The notes beneath the pieces are model-generated. The model searched no databases. It was not told the origin of the DNA and saw only the letters and a program-made list of their open reading frames with translations. The position numbers and the translations under genes were made by a program. A DNA stretch of 64,000 bases from Telmatobacter sp. DSM 110680. GTDB lineage: Bacteria; Acidobacteriota; Terriglobia; Terriglobales; Acidobacteriaceae. Below are positions 15,937 through 25,185 of the stretch, piece after piece. The stretch lies in contig NZ_CP121196.1 in NCBI RefSeq assembly GCF_039994875.1, positions 4,402,001 through 4,466,000 on the forward strand. The letters are read 5' to 3'. How positions within the stretch are numbered: the first letter of the stretch is position 1; every line of letters starts with the position of its first letter.

Positions 15937-18900
15937 CTTGGTGCCCTCCGCTCCTCCTGATCAGGCGCAACGCATCTCAGCGCTCGATCCGCAACGCTCG
16001 ATTCTCGTTCAGGCACCCGCAGGTTCGGGCAAGACTGATCTGCTTACCCGCAGATTCCTGCGTCTCCTCACAGAGGTTGACGATCCAATTCAGATCGTCG
16101 CCATAACTTTCACGCGGGCAGCGGCCGCCGAGATGCGCCATCGCATTCTCTCCGAACTTGAGAAAGCGGCTGGTCGCGCAACGTCAGACCAAGTCCACGA
16201 CGAATTTTCCATGGAATCCCTTGCCGACCGAGCGCTAGCGAGGTCGCATAGCTTTGGCTGGCAGTTGCTTGACCTCACATCGCAACTGCGCATCTCCACG
16301 ATTGATTCCTTCTGCCGCGAACTTGCAATTCAACAGCCGATATATTCCGGCGTTGGCAATAATCTGCAAATCAACGAGAGGCCCACCGATCTCTATCGAC
16401 GCGCCGCGCGCCTCACTCTCAACAAGCTGGGAGACTCCCACCAGCCGGAACTAAGCGACTCAATCAGGGACCTGCTCCTCTGGCGCGACAACGGCTGGAA
16501 GGAGTTGGAAGAGCTCTTAGTCAAAATGCTCGCTCAGCGTGATCGCTGGATGCACAAATTCGTGCTGAGCCAGGAACCAGACTGGAATGAAATTCGCGAA
16601 TGGCTCGAACGTCCGTTCGGCAACGCTGTTCGCTCCTCAATCGCAACCCTGACTCAACTTCTCAATCAGGTTCCCGGCGCGTGCGATGAAGCGCTTGAAC
16701 TCGCACAATTCGCTTGCGAGCACGGCAGAGGAGAACTCCATCGTGAGTTGGCTGAACTGGCTGAATTTCCGTACGGTCCATATGACGACTCGATCGATCT
16801 CGAAAATGCACGAAGCGCCTATCTCTGCCTCGCAAATCTGCTGCTGACCAAAGATGGCGAATTCCGTCAGCAGATCGACATTCGTCTTGGCTTTCCCAAA
16901 GAGAATCTTGATGAAAAGCTTCGTCTGCAGGATCTGATTGCTCAACTCGCTGCCGTGCCCGGTCTTGAGAAGCAACTTGCCGGCATCGCGAAGCTTCCGC
17001 CCGCACGCTACAGCGACGAAGATTGGCAAATCGTGCGCGCAAGCTTCACGCTGCTGCGTCATGCCGCAGGCGAGTTAAAGGCCGTATTCGCTGAAGCAGG
17101 CGCCGTCGACTTTGTTGAAGTCGCGCAGATTGCCCGGCAGGTTCTGCTTGACGAAGATCGCTATCCAACCGACACGGCACTGGCCGCAGCCGATAACATT
17201 CGCCATCTCCTCGTAGACGAGTTCCAGGACACTAGCCGCCGCCAGCACGAATTCATAAGCGCGCTCATTTTGGCATGGCCGGAACGCACCGGCCGAACCC
17301 TCTTCGTTGTCGGCGATCCGATGCAGTCCATCTACTCGTTTCGCGACGCTGAGGCCGAACTCTTTGGCCGCGTCAAAGATGTGGGCTTCGAGTTTAGCGA
17401 CGAGGAATCATTTCCTGTCGATCCTCTCAGGCTGACTGCAAACTTCCGAACCGATCCACAGCTTGTCTTTTCCACCAACGATGCCTTCGAGAAGGTCTTC
17501 GGCGAACCTGACGGAAGTGGCATTGAGTTCGCCAAAGCAGAGCCTGCTCGAAGCTCCTCCGCCGGCAACAAGAAGCGCTTTGAGCTTCATCTTCAGTTCA
17601 TACCGCAAGTCAAGACAGGAAGCGCGAATGATCCTGAGTCGATCCGTGCCCGCGAAGAAATAAAGGTCCAACGTGAGACTGCGCGGACCTCTCAGGTTGC
17701 TGAACTCATCGCGCTCATACGAAGCCACCTGGATCGGGTGGATGCCGCCCGCATTGCCGGAAAGAAATATCGAATCGCCGTGCTTGGCCGCGCCCGGACC
17801 GCACTCGCTCCAATTGCCGCGGCCCTCCGAGAGGAGCAAATTCCATTTCGCGCCGTTGAACTTGAGAACCTGAAAGATCAGCCGGAGATTCTGGATGCTA
17901 CCGCACTGGCACATGCCCTCTTCAATCCACAGGACCGCGTTGCATGGCTAGGCGTTTTGCGTGCGCCGTGGTGCGGCCTGAGTCTCGCCGAACTCCATAC
18001 GATAGCCGGGACAGACGATGCGTTGCGACCGACTGCCCCCATTCCGGAATTGCTGCGCGATCGGCTTGATCTTCTCCCTACAGCATCGCGCAAAGCAGCC
18101 GAACGAGTCCTGAATGCGTTCGCATTTATGCCCAAGCTTCGTAATTCTTTGCCTACAGCTTCGACGGGAACGCTGGTCCAGCGAATCTGGCACTTGATCG
18201 GCGGGGATCAGTGCGTGAACGCGAGTGGCCGCGCCAATCTTGAGCTTTTCTGGAAGTTGCTCGATGATCTGCCTTCTGGTGAACAAGACCTGACCGGTCC
18301 GGCCCTGGATGCCGCTCTCGAAGACTTTTGCGCTCTTCCCGATCCAACGACGAGCAGCGAGTGCGGCGTGCAGCTCATGACGATTCATAAATCGAAGGGA
18401 TTAGAATTCGAAATCGTTATCGTCCCGGACCTGCATGCGCGAAACGGCAGCAGCAAGTCAGATTTGCTTTCGTGGTTCGAGAGAGGCATTGCGGAGCCGA
18501 ATGAGTCTGGCGATCTCACCGAATTCCTCGTTGCGCCCTTGCAATTCAAAGGAGAGGAGCGCGGCAAGGCAAAGACGTGGGTCGACAATATCCGCCGTCA
18601 ACGCGAGCTGCAGGAAACACGGCGCATTCTATATGTCGCTGCCACGCGTGCCCGTGAAGAATTGCATATCTTCGCGCAGCCCACATACAAATCCGAAAAC
18701 GGTGTTCTTACTCTGCTCGAGCCTCGCAATTCCCTGCTCGCCACGGCCTGGCCGGCGCTCGCCGATGAAATCCTTGACTCCTTTGATGAGTGGATGCACG
18801 CGCATCAAGGTTCTGGAGCGGATGTCGGACTCACCGTCCAGCAGTTAGCCGCATCAGGAGAAAGCAACCTCATCGTGATGCCATCGCCCGCGCAGCCAAC

Positions 18901-19579
18901 CATCATCCGTCGCCTGCCGGAGGACTTTCACCACAGCGACTCGATCAATACAATGACGGCCTCGGCCGAATCCGTCATTGGTCTTGGCGACAACAATCTT
19001 TATCAACGCCATGAGGGTGGTTTGTTCTCGCGCGCACTAGGCAACGCAGTCCATAAACTGCTCGATGATCTCGCTCGCTTGTGCACGAACCTCGATTGGC
19101 ATGAAGCGCGCAATGCACTTGAGAATTTTCGACCGCGCATCAGCGCCTCAGTCCGCTCCGTTGGCCTATCTGCCTCCCAAGCGCACGAGATCACATCGAA
19201 GGCGTACGAATGCGCTCTCAATGCCTCGCAAGATCCCTATGGCCAGTGGATTCTTTCGCAGCATTCCGAAGCCGCCAGCGAGTCCAGCTGGGCAGGCATC
19301 GTCTCCGGCGATCTTCGCCTTGTTCGCGTTGACCGCCTGTTCCGCGCTGGTCTCGAGCCGCTGCTGCCCGGTGACGGTGCGCTGTGGATCATTGACTACA
19401 AGACGGCGCACACCGACAATCTCGATCCCACCCTTGTGCTTCCTGGTTTTCGGGCTACGTTTGCACCGCAATTGAAAATCTATGCAGACGTTCTGCGCAA
19501 TCTGCACGGAACAGATTTGCCGCTTCGTGCCGGGCTGTATTACCCGCGCATGTCTCTCTTCGACTGGTGGGAGATTTAG
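15923..19579 (+). CDS. addA: AddA-like UvrD/Rep helicase-nuclease
   Basis: A 1218-residue superfamily 1 helicase fused to a RecB-type nuclease. Helicase motifs: Walker A APAGSGKTDLLTRR (~31-44), motif Ia AITFTRAAAAEMR, motif II LLVDEFQDTSRRQ, motif III VVGDPMQSIYSFRDAE, motif V MTIHKSKGLEFEIVIVP, motif VI RILYVAATRAREELHI. The nuclease at the C-terminus has LVRVDRLF and IIDYKT (Asp ~1158). It should unwind and degrade broken DNA ends with the upstream nuclease. Two ATG codons (15923, 15926) follow AGGAGG inside the upstream gene; 15926 has better spacing. The stop overlaps the convergent MutS-like gene by four bases (TTAG). Confidence 0.9.
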   Translation: MMKASLVPSAPPDQAQRISALDPQRSILVQAPAGSGKTDLLTRRFLRLLTEVDDPIQIVAITFTRAAAAEMRHRILSELEKAAGRATSDQVHDEFSMESLADRALARSHSFGWQLLDLTSQLRISTIDSFCRELAIQQPIYSGVGNNLQINERPTDLYRRAARLTLNKLGDSHQPELSDSIRDLLLWRDNGWKELEELLVKMLAQRDRWMHKFVLSQEPDWNEIREWLERPFGNAVRSSIATLTQLLNQVPGACDEALELAQFACEHGRGELHRELAELAEFPYGPYDDSIDLENARSAYLCLANLLLTKDGEFRQQIDIRLGFPKENLDEKLRLQDLIAQLAAVPGLEKQLAGIAKLPPARYSDEDWQIVRASFTLLRHAAGELKAVFAEAGAVDFVEVAQIARQVLLDEDRYPTDTALAAADNIRHLLVDEFQDTSRRQHEFISALILAWPERTGRTLFVVGDPMQSIYSFRDAEAELFGRVKDVGFEFSDEESFPVDPLRLTANFRTDPQLVFSTNDAFEKVFGEPDGSGIEFAKAEPARSSSAGNKKRFELHLQFIPQVKTGSANDPESIRAREEIKVQRETARTSQVAELIALIRSHLDRVDAARIAGKKYRIAVLGRARTALAPIAAALREEQIPFRAVELENLKDQPEILDATALAHALFNPQDRVAWLGVLRAPWCGLSLAELHTIAGTDDALRPTAPIPELLRDRLDLLPTASRKAAERVLNAFAFMPKLRNSLPTASTGTLVQRIWHLIGGDQCVNASGRANLELFWKLLDDLPSGEQDLTGPALDAALEDFCALPDPTTSSECGVQLMTIHKSKGLEFEIVIVPDLHARNGSSKSDLLSWFERGIAEPNESGDLTEFLVAPLQFKGEERGKAKTWVDNIRRQRELQETRRILYVAATRAREELHIFAQPTYKSENGVLTLLEPRNSLLATAWPALADEILDSFDEWMHAHQGSGADVGLTVQQLAASGESNLIVMPSPAQPTIIRRLPEDFHHSDSINTMTASAESVIGLGDNNLYQRHEGGLFSRALGNAVHKLLDDLARLCTNLDWHEARNALENFRPRISASVRSVGLSASQAHEITSKAYECALNASQDPYGQWILSQHSEAASESSWAGIVSGDLRLVRVDRLFRAGLEPLLPGDGALWIIDYKTAHTDNLDPTLVLPGFRATFAPQLKIYADVLRNLHGTDLPLRAGLYYPRMSLFDWWEI

Positions 19580-21396
19580 CGATCCGTTTTCATCGCGCCA
19601 AGCCCGATTGAGCGCATCAGTTCCAGCGCATTACTGGTCTTCACCACGCCCGGCTTGAGCTTGTAATCGAAGATGAGCTTGCCCTCTTCGAGCCGATCCT
19701 CAAAATGACAATTCTCAGCGCGCCCATCCATCGTTGCTGGAATCTCGGCAAGCGCAAGGTCGTGCGTGCTTACAACTCCAACCGCACCGCGATCAATCAG
19801 GCTCTTAACAATCAGCTTTGTACCCTCCAGCCGATCGTGCGAGTTCGTCCCCGATAACAACTCATCCATCAGAAACAAAACTGGTATCGGCCCGTTGGAG
19901 AGATCCTCGGTAATCTTCAGGCGGCGAATTTCGGCATAGAAGCGCGAGGTGCCACCCGAAAGCGAATCCAGCACGCAGATGGATGCCGCCACAGACAGTG
20001 ACGACATTTTCAGCGCGTTGGCTCGCACCGGCGCGCCGCACTGGGCAAGAACCGCATTCACTCCAACCGAGCGAATGAACGTGCTTTTCCCGGCCATATT
20101 CGGCCCGCTCAGGACGATAAGCCGGAGATCATCGCCGAGCTTCACGTCGTTGCGAACAGCTTTTTTCGAAGGAAGCAGCGGGTGGGTCATGCCCTCTGTT
20201 TCAAACAGCGGACCCTTTTCTACAAACTGAGGCAGAACGTCGCCTGGATGTTCAAACGCATAGCCGGCCAATGCGGTCAGCGCCTCAAACTCACCGACCG
20301 CGTCGAGCCATTCGCGAATGTGCGGTCCAAACTCCTGCTGCCAACCCTCCGCCAGAAAGACGCACTGCGCGCTCCAGAAGGTCAGCACATCCAGCAAGCG
20401 CATTGCCGGATTGCGTCTCGACTCAAGGTAGCCGACGATGCGATCGAGCTTGCGAATCGCTTCCGATGGGACAAAGCGATCGTGCTTCAATCGCGCTTGA
20501 ATGTTCTGCAACTTTTCGGCAGCGAATTGCCCACCGTCGATCAGTTTCAAGACACCTGCAAGTACATCAAGGTCCTTTGTCGCTTTCTCGATTGCCTCTG
20601 CAGATTCGTCCCATCGCGAATGCAAGCGATGCGCCCACGCTAGGTTGAGCGCCGAGATGGCCAAGCCAACTGATCCAAGTCCCCAAACTGCCCACGCCAC
20701 CATGCCCGCTATCCACAAGGCTCCAAGCACACTTGTCGTGATGCGAATCGCAATACTCTTTAAAATCGGCCGCCGCGCTCCCCATTTCGACAACTCTTTG
20801 GGATGCACTCCAGCGCGTATCGTCTCTCCTAAGCAGAACAACTCTTCGTGCAATTGGATACGTGTGTTTAAGTCGCGAATTGCACCGTGCCGCGCAAGAA
20901 TCTCCTCCGCCGGGGCAGCAACTAGCAACCATGCCGCCAGCGTTTCCTCACCCGCTCTCGTACGCGCCGTGCAAAGGAGTTCAAATAACGAACCCGATCC
21001 GAAAATATCCAGATCACGCGCGTATGGATGCGCCGCATCGAGAAATCTGTCCCCTCTTTCCCCGGTTCCCGCCCAGCGATCCTCCAGGCGAGCCTCTCCG
21101 CGCTCGTAGAATTCTATGGCGCGTTGCCTTAGTCGAATCTGTTGCAGGCGTTTTTCGTGGAGGATGGATAGATAGACGAATAGAACCGCGGGTATAAGCA
21201 GCAGCCAAAACAGCTTGATGTAATACAACAGAAGCAGCGCTGAAAGAATGGTCGCAAAAGCTACCGCAACTTTGGCGTATCCGAGGTTCCGTTCCAGATT
21301 CTTATCGGAGGCCTGCACCGCCCGCAACTCTCTCAGGCGCGCGGAGTACATCGCAGCGGGATCATTCAAATCTTTCGTTGTATCAATCGCGCCCAT
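19576..21396 (-). CDS. membrane-anchored MutS-family ATPase (no mismatch-recognition domain)
   Basis: A 606-residue protein with a MutS-type ATPase at the C-terminus and hydrophobic helices near the N-terminus (about residues 45-80, LLLLYYIKLFWLLLIPAVL) and again around 225-260. ATPase motifs are complete: Walker A GPNMAGKST (~429-437), GGTSRFYAEIRRL, Walker B VLFLMDELLSGTNS and STHDLALAEI. There is no MutS domain I (mismatch reading) and no Smr tail, so it is neither MutS1 nor MutS2. Such 'MutS-related' membrane proteins are known in several phyla, but their role is unclear. The ATG at 21396 is chosen over an upstream TTG at 21417. Confidence 0.8.
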   Translation of the reverse strand: MGAIDTTKDLNDPAAMYSARLRELRAVQASDKNLERNLGYAKVAVAFATILSALLLLYYIKLFWLLLIPAVLFVYLSILHEKRLQQIRLRQRAIEFYERGEARLEDRWAGTGERGDRFLDAAHPYARDLDIFGSGSLFELLCTARTRAGEETLAAWLLVAAPAEEILARHGAIRDLNTRIQLHEELFCLGETIRAGVHPKELSKWGARRPILKSIAIRITTSVLGALWIAGMVAWAVWGLGSVGLAISALNLAWAHRLHSRWDESAEAIEKATKDLDVLAGVLKLIDGGQFAAEKLQNIQARLKHDRFVPSEAIRKLDRIVGYLESRRNPAMRLLDVLTFWSAQCVFLAEGWQQEFGPHIREWLDAVGEFEALTALAGYAFEHPGDVLPQFVEKGPLFETEGMTHPLLPSKKAVRNDVKLGDDLRLIVLSGPNMAGKSTFIRSVGVNAVLAQCGAPVRANALKMSSLSVAASICVLDSLSGGTSRFYAEIRRLKITEDLSNGPIPVLFLMDELLSGTNSHDRLEGTKLIVKSLIDRGAVGVVSTHDLALAEIPATMDGRAENCHFEDRLEEGKLIFDYKLKPGVVKTSNALELMRSIGLGAMKTDR

Positions 21397-21464
21397 CGCA
21401 CACCCCGCTCGTCTCAATCAAGACTAACGCAGTGAAGTTGGACGCTATATTGTGGGGGTTGCCA

Positions 21465-22166
21465 TCAGCCAGCAGCTTCTGCGGCCTTCTTTTGTGCTGC
21501 CAGGACGCTTTTGTGGTGGCGCACGTCCGCACCCTGGATCCAGAAGATTACATCCTCGGCGATGTTGGTCGCGTGATCGGCAACCCGCTCAAGCGCGCGG
21601 CAGATCATCAGCGCGTTCAGCGCCTGCGGAGCAATATGGCTCTGCTCCTCCATCACCTTGGTCAGCGACTTGTAAGCCGCCCGGTTCATCTTGTCTACCG
21701 CATCATCCATTAGCAGCACGGCTCGAGCCAGTTCCGGGTCCGCATCGATAAAGGACTGCAGACTCTTGCGCACCATCTCTGCCGAGAGCGTCGCCATCCG
21801 CGGAATATCCACCGGCAAGTCCGGAACAGCAGCCATTTGTTCCATGTTGCGCACGCGCTCACTGATGCTCTTCGCTGCGTCGCCCACGCGTTCCAAGTCG
21901 GCATTGATTTTGATCACACTCAAGATGAAACGAAGGTCGATCGCCATTGGCTGCTCCATGGCCAGCAAATCCAGCGCCGCCTGATCGATGTCGCGCTCCA
22001 GCCGATTGATCGCCACTTCGCTTCGGCTCACCAGGTCGCAGATGGAGAGGTCGCGCACCCGGTACGCCTCAATTGCACGCTGAATCGCCTGCTCGGCCAA
22101 GCCGGCCATCACCAGCAAGTTTTCCTTAAGCTGGTCGAGACTCTGTTGAAAGCGAATGCGTGTCAT
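21465..22166 (-). CDS. phoU: phosphate transport regulator PhoU
   Basis: A 233-residue, all-helical cytosolic protein with two PhoU three-helix bundles. It shows IRFQQSLDQLKENLLVMAGLAEQAIQ-type N-terminal helices, with metal-site motif DLRFILSVIKINADLERVGD in repeat 1 and ALNALMICRALERVADHATNIAEDVIF in repeat 2. PhoU damps Pst import and signals phosphate sufficiency to the PhoR/PhoB pair. Its ATG overlaps the stop of pstB (ATGA), so it is the last gene of the pst operon and translationally coupled. Length is standard. Confidence 0.95.
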   Translation of the reverse strand: MTRIRFQQSLDQLKENLLVMAGLAEQAIQRAIEAYRVRDLSICDLVSRSEVAINRLERDIDQAALDLLAMEQPMAIDLRFILSVIKINADLERVGDAAKSISERVRNMEQMAAVPDLPVDIPRMATLSAEMVRKSLQSFIDADPELARAVLLMDDAVDKMNRAAYKSLTKVMEEQSHIAPQALNALMICRALERVADHATNIAEDVIFWIQGADVRHHKSVLAAQKKAAEAAG

Positions 22167-22921
22167 CCGAACCGTCCCGTGATGTAATCCTCAGTGCGTT
22201 TGTCGCTTGGATTCGTAAAGATCTTATGCGTCGAATCGAACTCCACCATGCGCCCATTCAAGAAGAAGCCGGTCTTTTCCGCGACGCGCGCAGCCTGCTG
22301 CATGTTGTGGGTCACAATCACGATAGTGTACTGCGATTTGAGCTGAAAGATCAGGTCTTCTATTTTCGAAGTAGATACCGGGTCAAGCGCCGATGCCGGT
22401 TCGTCCATCAGCAGAACCTCGGGATCCACCGCAAGCGCACGCGCAATGCACAATCGCTGCTGCTGTCCTCCCGAGAGGCTCGCACCCGATTTCGATTTCA
22501 AATCATCCTTGACCTCATCCCACAAAGCCGAATCCTTGAGCGAACGTTCGACGATCTCATCCAGGGCGCGACGATTCGAATAGCCGTTGAGCTTAAGCCC
22601 TGATGCCACATTGTCATAAATCGACATAGTTGGAAACGGGTTTGGGCGCTGGAACACCATGCCCACGCGCCGCCTGATTTCAACCGGCTTCGCATCGCTA
22701 TATATGTCCAGATCGCCGATGCGCACCGTTCCCGTGACACGCGCTATAGGATTTGTTTCGTGCATCCGATTCAGGCAGCGCACAAACGTGCTCTTGCCGC
22801 AACCAGATGGACCAATCAGCGCAGTGGCATGATTGGCCGGAATGTTCAGGTTGATGTCCTGCAGCGTGTGGTTGTTTCCGTACCACGCATTCAGGTTCGT
22901 CACCTCGATGCCTACACCCAC
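22163..22921 (-). CDS. pstB: phosphate ABC transporter ATPase PstB
   Basis: A 252-residue ATP-binding subunit of the high-affinity phosphate importer. Motifs: Walker A IGPSGCGKSTFVRCLNRM, Q-loop VGMVFQRPNPFPTMSIYDNV, signature LSGGQQQRLCIARALA, Walker B VLLMDEPASALDP and the switch IVIVTHNMQQAARV. The typical PstB ending EDYITGRFG is present. The start is a GTG placed directly after the pstA stop codon with no gap. It couples phosphate entry to ATP hydrolysis with PstA and PstC. Confidence 0.96.
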   Translation of the reverse strand: MGVGIEVTNLNAWYGNNHTLQDINLNIPANHATALIGPSGCGKSTFVRCLNRMHETNPIARVTGTVRIGDLDIYSDAKPVEIRRRVGMVFQRPNPFPTMSIYDNVASGLKLNGYSNRRALDEIVERSLKDSALWDEVKDDLKSKSGASLSGGQQQRLCIARALAVDPEVLLMDEPASALDPVSTSKIEDLIFQLKSQYTIVIVTHNMQQAARVAEKTGFFLNGRMVEFDSTHKIFTNPSDKRTEDYITGRFG

Positions 22922-23791
22922 CTAGCTTGCCCCTTTCAGAACTCCGCGGCTGGTCACATACCGCACCAGCGAAACAGCAATCACAATCAGCGCAATCAGC
23001 ACCAGTGCTCCGGCCCATGCCAGGCGATGCTGATCCTCATACGGACCGGTCGCATACACCCAGATCTGCAATGGCAGCGCCTCTATCGGACGATTTGGAT
23101 CGGTACTCCAGAATGCATTGCCCAACGCTGTGAAAATCAGCGGTGCAGTCTCTCCCGCGACGCGCGCGAATGCAAGCATGCAACCAGTGATAATTCCCGG
23201 CGACGCAGTTTTTACGGTAATGGAAAGTACCGAGCGCCAGTTCGGCAATCCCAGTCCCAAGGCTGCCTCCCGAATCGTATTCGGCACCATAAGCAGCATC
23301 TCTTCTGAAGTTCGCGCCACTGTAGGAATCATCATGATCCCCAACGCCACTCCGCCGGAAAAAGCCGAAAAGTGTCCCTGCGGAATCACAATCAGTGAAT
23401 ACGCAGCCAGGCCCATCACGATCGACGGAACGCCGTTGAGCACATCTGCAGTGAAGCGGATAGCGTTGGCCAGCTTTGTACCGCGACCGAATTCCGCAAG
23501 GTAGATTCCTGCGCCAATTCCGATCGGCACCCCAATCGCGCTCGCGATTCCAAGCAACACACCCGATCCAACAATGGCATTTGCCATGCCGCCACCCGAC
23601 TCGCCCTCAGGCACCGGATTCTGCGTAAAGAACGCAAGGTTAAGTGAGCGAGCGCCCTTGTAGACCAGGTAGACAAAGATGGCGATGAGCGGCACGATCA
23701 CCAGCGCGGTGGCGAGGATAGCTAACCCGGTCACCGCATGATCGGTAATCGTCCTGAATCCGGATTTGAAACTGGATCCTCTAGCCGCCAT
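22922..23791 (-). CDS. pstA: phosphate ABC transporter permease PstA
   Basis: A 289-residue inner-membrane permease with six helices and the binding-protein-dependent transport fold. It contains the EAA loop ...TIREAALGLGLPNWRSVLSI and the PstA-typical GLAAYSLIVIPQGHFSAFSG. The longer open frame begins at 23881, but the extra 30 codons (SREQESGNRGQG...) are translated 7-bp repeats and overlap the end of pstC. The ATG at 23791 therefore fits better. A 50-base spacer separates it from pstC. It forms the channel with PstC. Confidence 0.92.
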   Translation of the reverse strand: MAARGSSFKSGFRTITDHAVTGLAILATALVIVPLIAIFVYLVYKGARSLNLAFFTQNPVPEGESGGGMANAIVGSGVLLGIASAIGVPIGIGAGIYLAEFGRGTKLANAIRFTADVLNGVPSIVMGLAAYSLIVIPQGHFSAFSGGVALGIMMIPTVARTSEEMLLMVPNTIREAALGLGLPNWRSVLSITVKTASPGIITGCMLAFARVAGETAPLIFTALGNAFWSTDPNRPIEALPLQIWVYATGPYEDQHRLAWAGALVLIALIVIAVSLVRYVTSRGVLKGAS

Positions 23792-23802
23792 CGCTTCTCG
23801 TA

Positions 23803-23837
23803 GTCCCTGTCCCCGGTTCCCTGATTCCTGTTCCCTG
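23803..23837. repeat. degenerate heptamer array (A), pstC-pstA spacer
   Basis: Five consecutive 7-bp units on the plus strand: GTCCCTG, TCCCCGG, TTCCCTG, ATTCCTG, TTCCCTG. Read in the direction of pst transcription they are purine-rich (CAGGGAA, CAGGAAT, ...) and fill most of the 50-bp gap between pstC and pstA. It is one of eight such arrays in the window, each with its own core sequence. Confidence 0.75.
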
Positions 23838-23841
23838 CTCT

Positions 23842-24954
23842 TCAATGTGCACTCGCCGGCGCTCCACGCGTCACCGCCCAAACCAGAATTCGCGCCAGCG
23901 CATTCACGAGAATTGTCACAATGAACAATGCCAGCCCGATCTCAATCAGCGCGCTGCGATGCAAATCGCCGGAGGCCTCGGCAAATTCGTTGGCGATTAC
24001 TGACGCCATCGTAGCCCCGTTCGCCAGCAGTGACTTGTTTATCTCCGGCGTATTGCCGATCACCATAGTCACGGCCATAGTCTCGCCAAGTGCGCGACCA
24101 AGCCCCAGGATGACAGCGCCCACAATGCCAATCCGCGCATTGCGCAGCACGCCCATGCGAATCATCTCCCAGCGTGTCGCTCCCAGCGCCAGCACTGCTT
24201 CGCGCTGCGAATGCGGCACGGCCGTCATCACCTCGCGCGTCAGTGAGGAAATGATCGGGAGAATCATAATGGCTAGAATTACGGCCGCAGCCACGTAACC
24301 CAGGCCGGTGGGATTGTCGTCGACAAAGAGCTTGGTCCATCCCAGATATTTCACCAGAAGCGGGTTCACATGTTCACGCAACAGCGGCACGAGAATAAAC
24401 ACGGCCCAAAGCCCATAAATGATGCTGGGAATCGCCGCAAGCAATTCCGTAATAAATGCCAGTGGTCCCCGCAGAAATCCCGGGCACATCTCGGTCAGGA
24501 AGATCGCTAGCCCGATCGCCAGTGGAACCGCGATCAAGAGCGACAGCAGCGAAGACACCAGCGTTCCGTACACAAACGGCAACGCACTGAAATGACCATT
24601 CACGGGATCCCAATACGTGGGCTGTCCCGAATAAGGATCATGCGCCGGTGTCATGTAAAAGAAATGAAAACCAAGATGATGCCAGGCCAGTCCCGAACGC
24701 AGTATCAGCTCCGTCAAAATCAGCAAAACAATGCCGAAAATGCTGAGCGCACAAATCACCATCAACACATGAAATGCACGGTCAGCAACAGCCGAGTTTC
24801 CCCGAGTCATCAGGAACTTGCGAACGTCGGACAACTCCTTCGGAGGCGCCGCTGCCCGTTCCGTGACCGAAACTTTTGGCGTAGCAGGAGTTGGAGACTG
24901 AGAGACGCGTATTTCTGGCACTTGAAGTGTCACCTTCCGTAGGCTACCGGGCAA
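23842..24954 (-). CDS. pstC: phosphate ABC transporter permease PstC
   Basis: A permease of up to 370 residues with six helices. Features: ALPFVYGTLVSSLLSLLIAVPLAIG, the ITELLAAIPSIIYGLWAVF stretch characteristic of PstC, and the EAA loop REAVLALGATRWEMIRMGVL. Residues 1-45 are a Pro/Thr/Ser-rich cytosolic extension. The start is uncertain: TTG 24954 gives the longest frame, and GTG codons at 24933 and 24921 are also possible, the last having GGAAGG 11 bases upstream. It heads the pstC-pstA-pstB-phoU operon. No pstS is present in this window, so the phosphate-binding protein must be encoded elsewhere. Confidence 0.92.
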   Translation of the reverse strand: MPGSLRKVTLQVPEIRVSQSPTPATPKVSVTERAAAPPKELSDVRKFLMTRGNSAVADRAFHVLMVICALSIFGIVLLILTELILRSGLAWHHLGFHFFYMTPAHDPYSGQPTYWDPVNGHFSALPFVYGTLVSSLLSLLIAVPLAIGLAIFLTEMCPGFLRGPLAFITELLAAIPSIIYGLWAVFILVPLLREHVNPLLVKYLGWTKLFVDDNPTGLGYVAAAVILAIMILPIISSLTREVMTAVPHSQREAVLALGATRWEMIRMGVLRNARIGIVGAVILGLGRALGETMAVTMVIGNTPEINKSLLANGATMASVIANEFAEASGDLHRSALIEIGLALFIVTILVNALARILVWAVTRGAPASAH

Positions 24955-25185
24955 AGATGAATAGAAGGTTACAAGGCTGCTAAATCAATGCATACAATAC
25001 GCTTCAAGTGAGTGAAAATCTGTCTTTGTGCGATCGCTCATTCTATCTACTGCCTTTCTTCGATGCCTCGAGCACCCCGGTGAGCGTTTAACAACGCATA
25101 AAAACACAAATTCGAGTCGTTCCAACCCTGCGGGCTGTTCAAACTCCTATAAGCTGATGAACTGGAACTCATTAGGTCTATTTCT

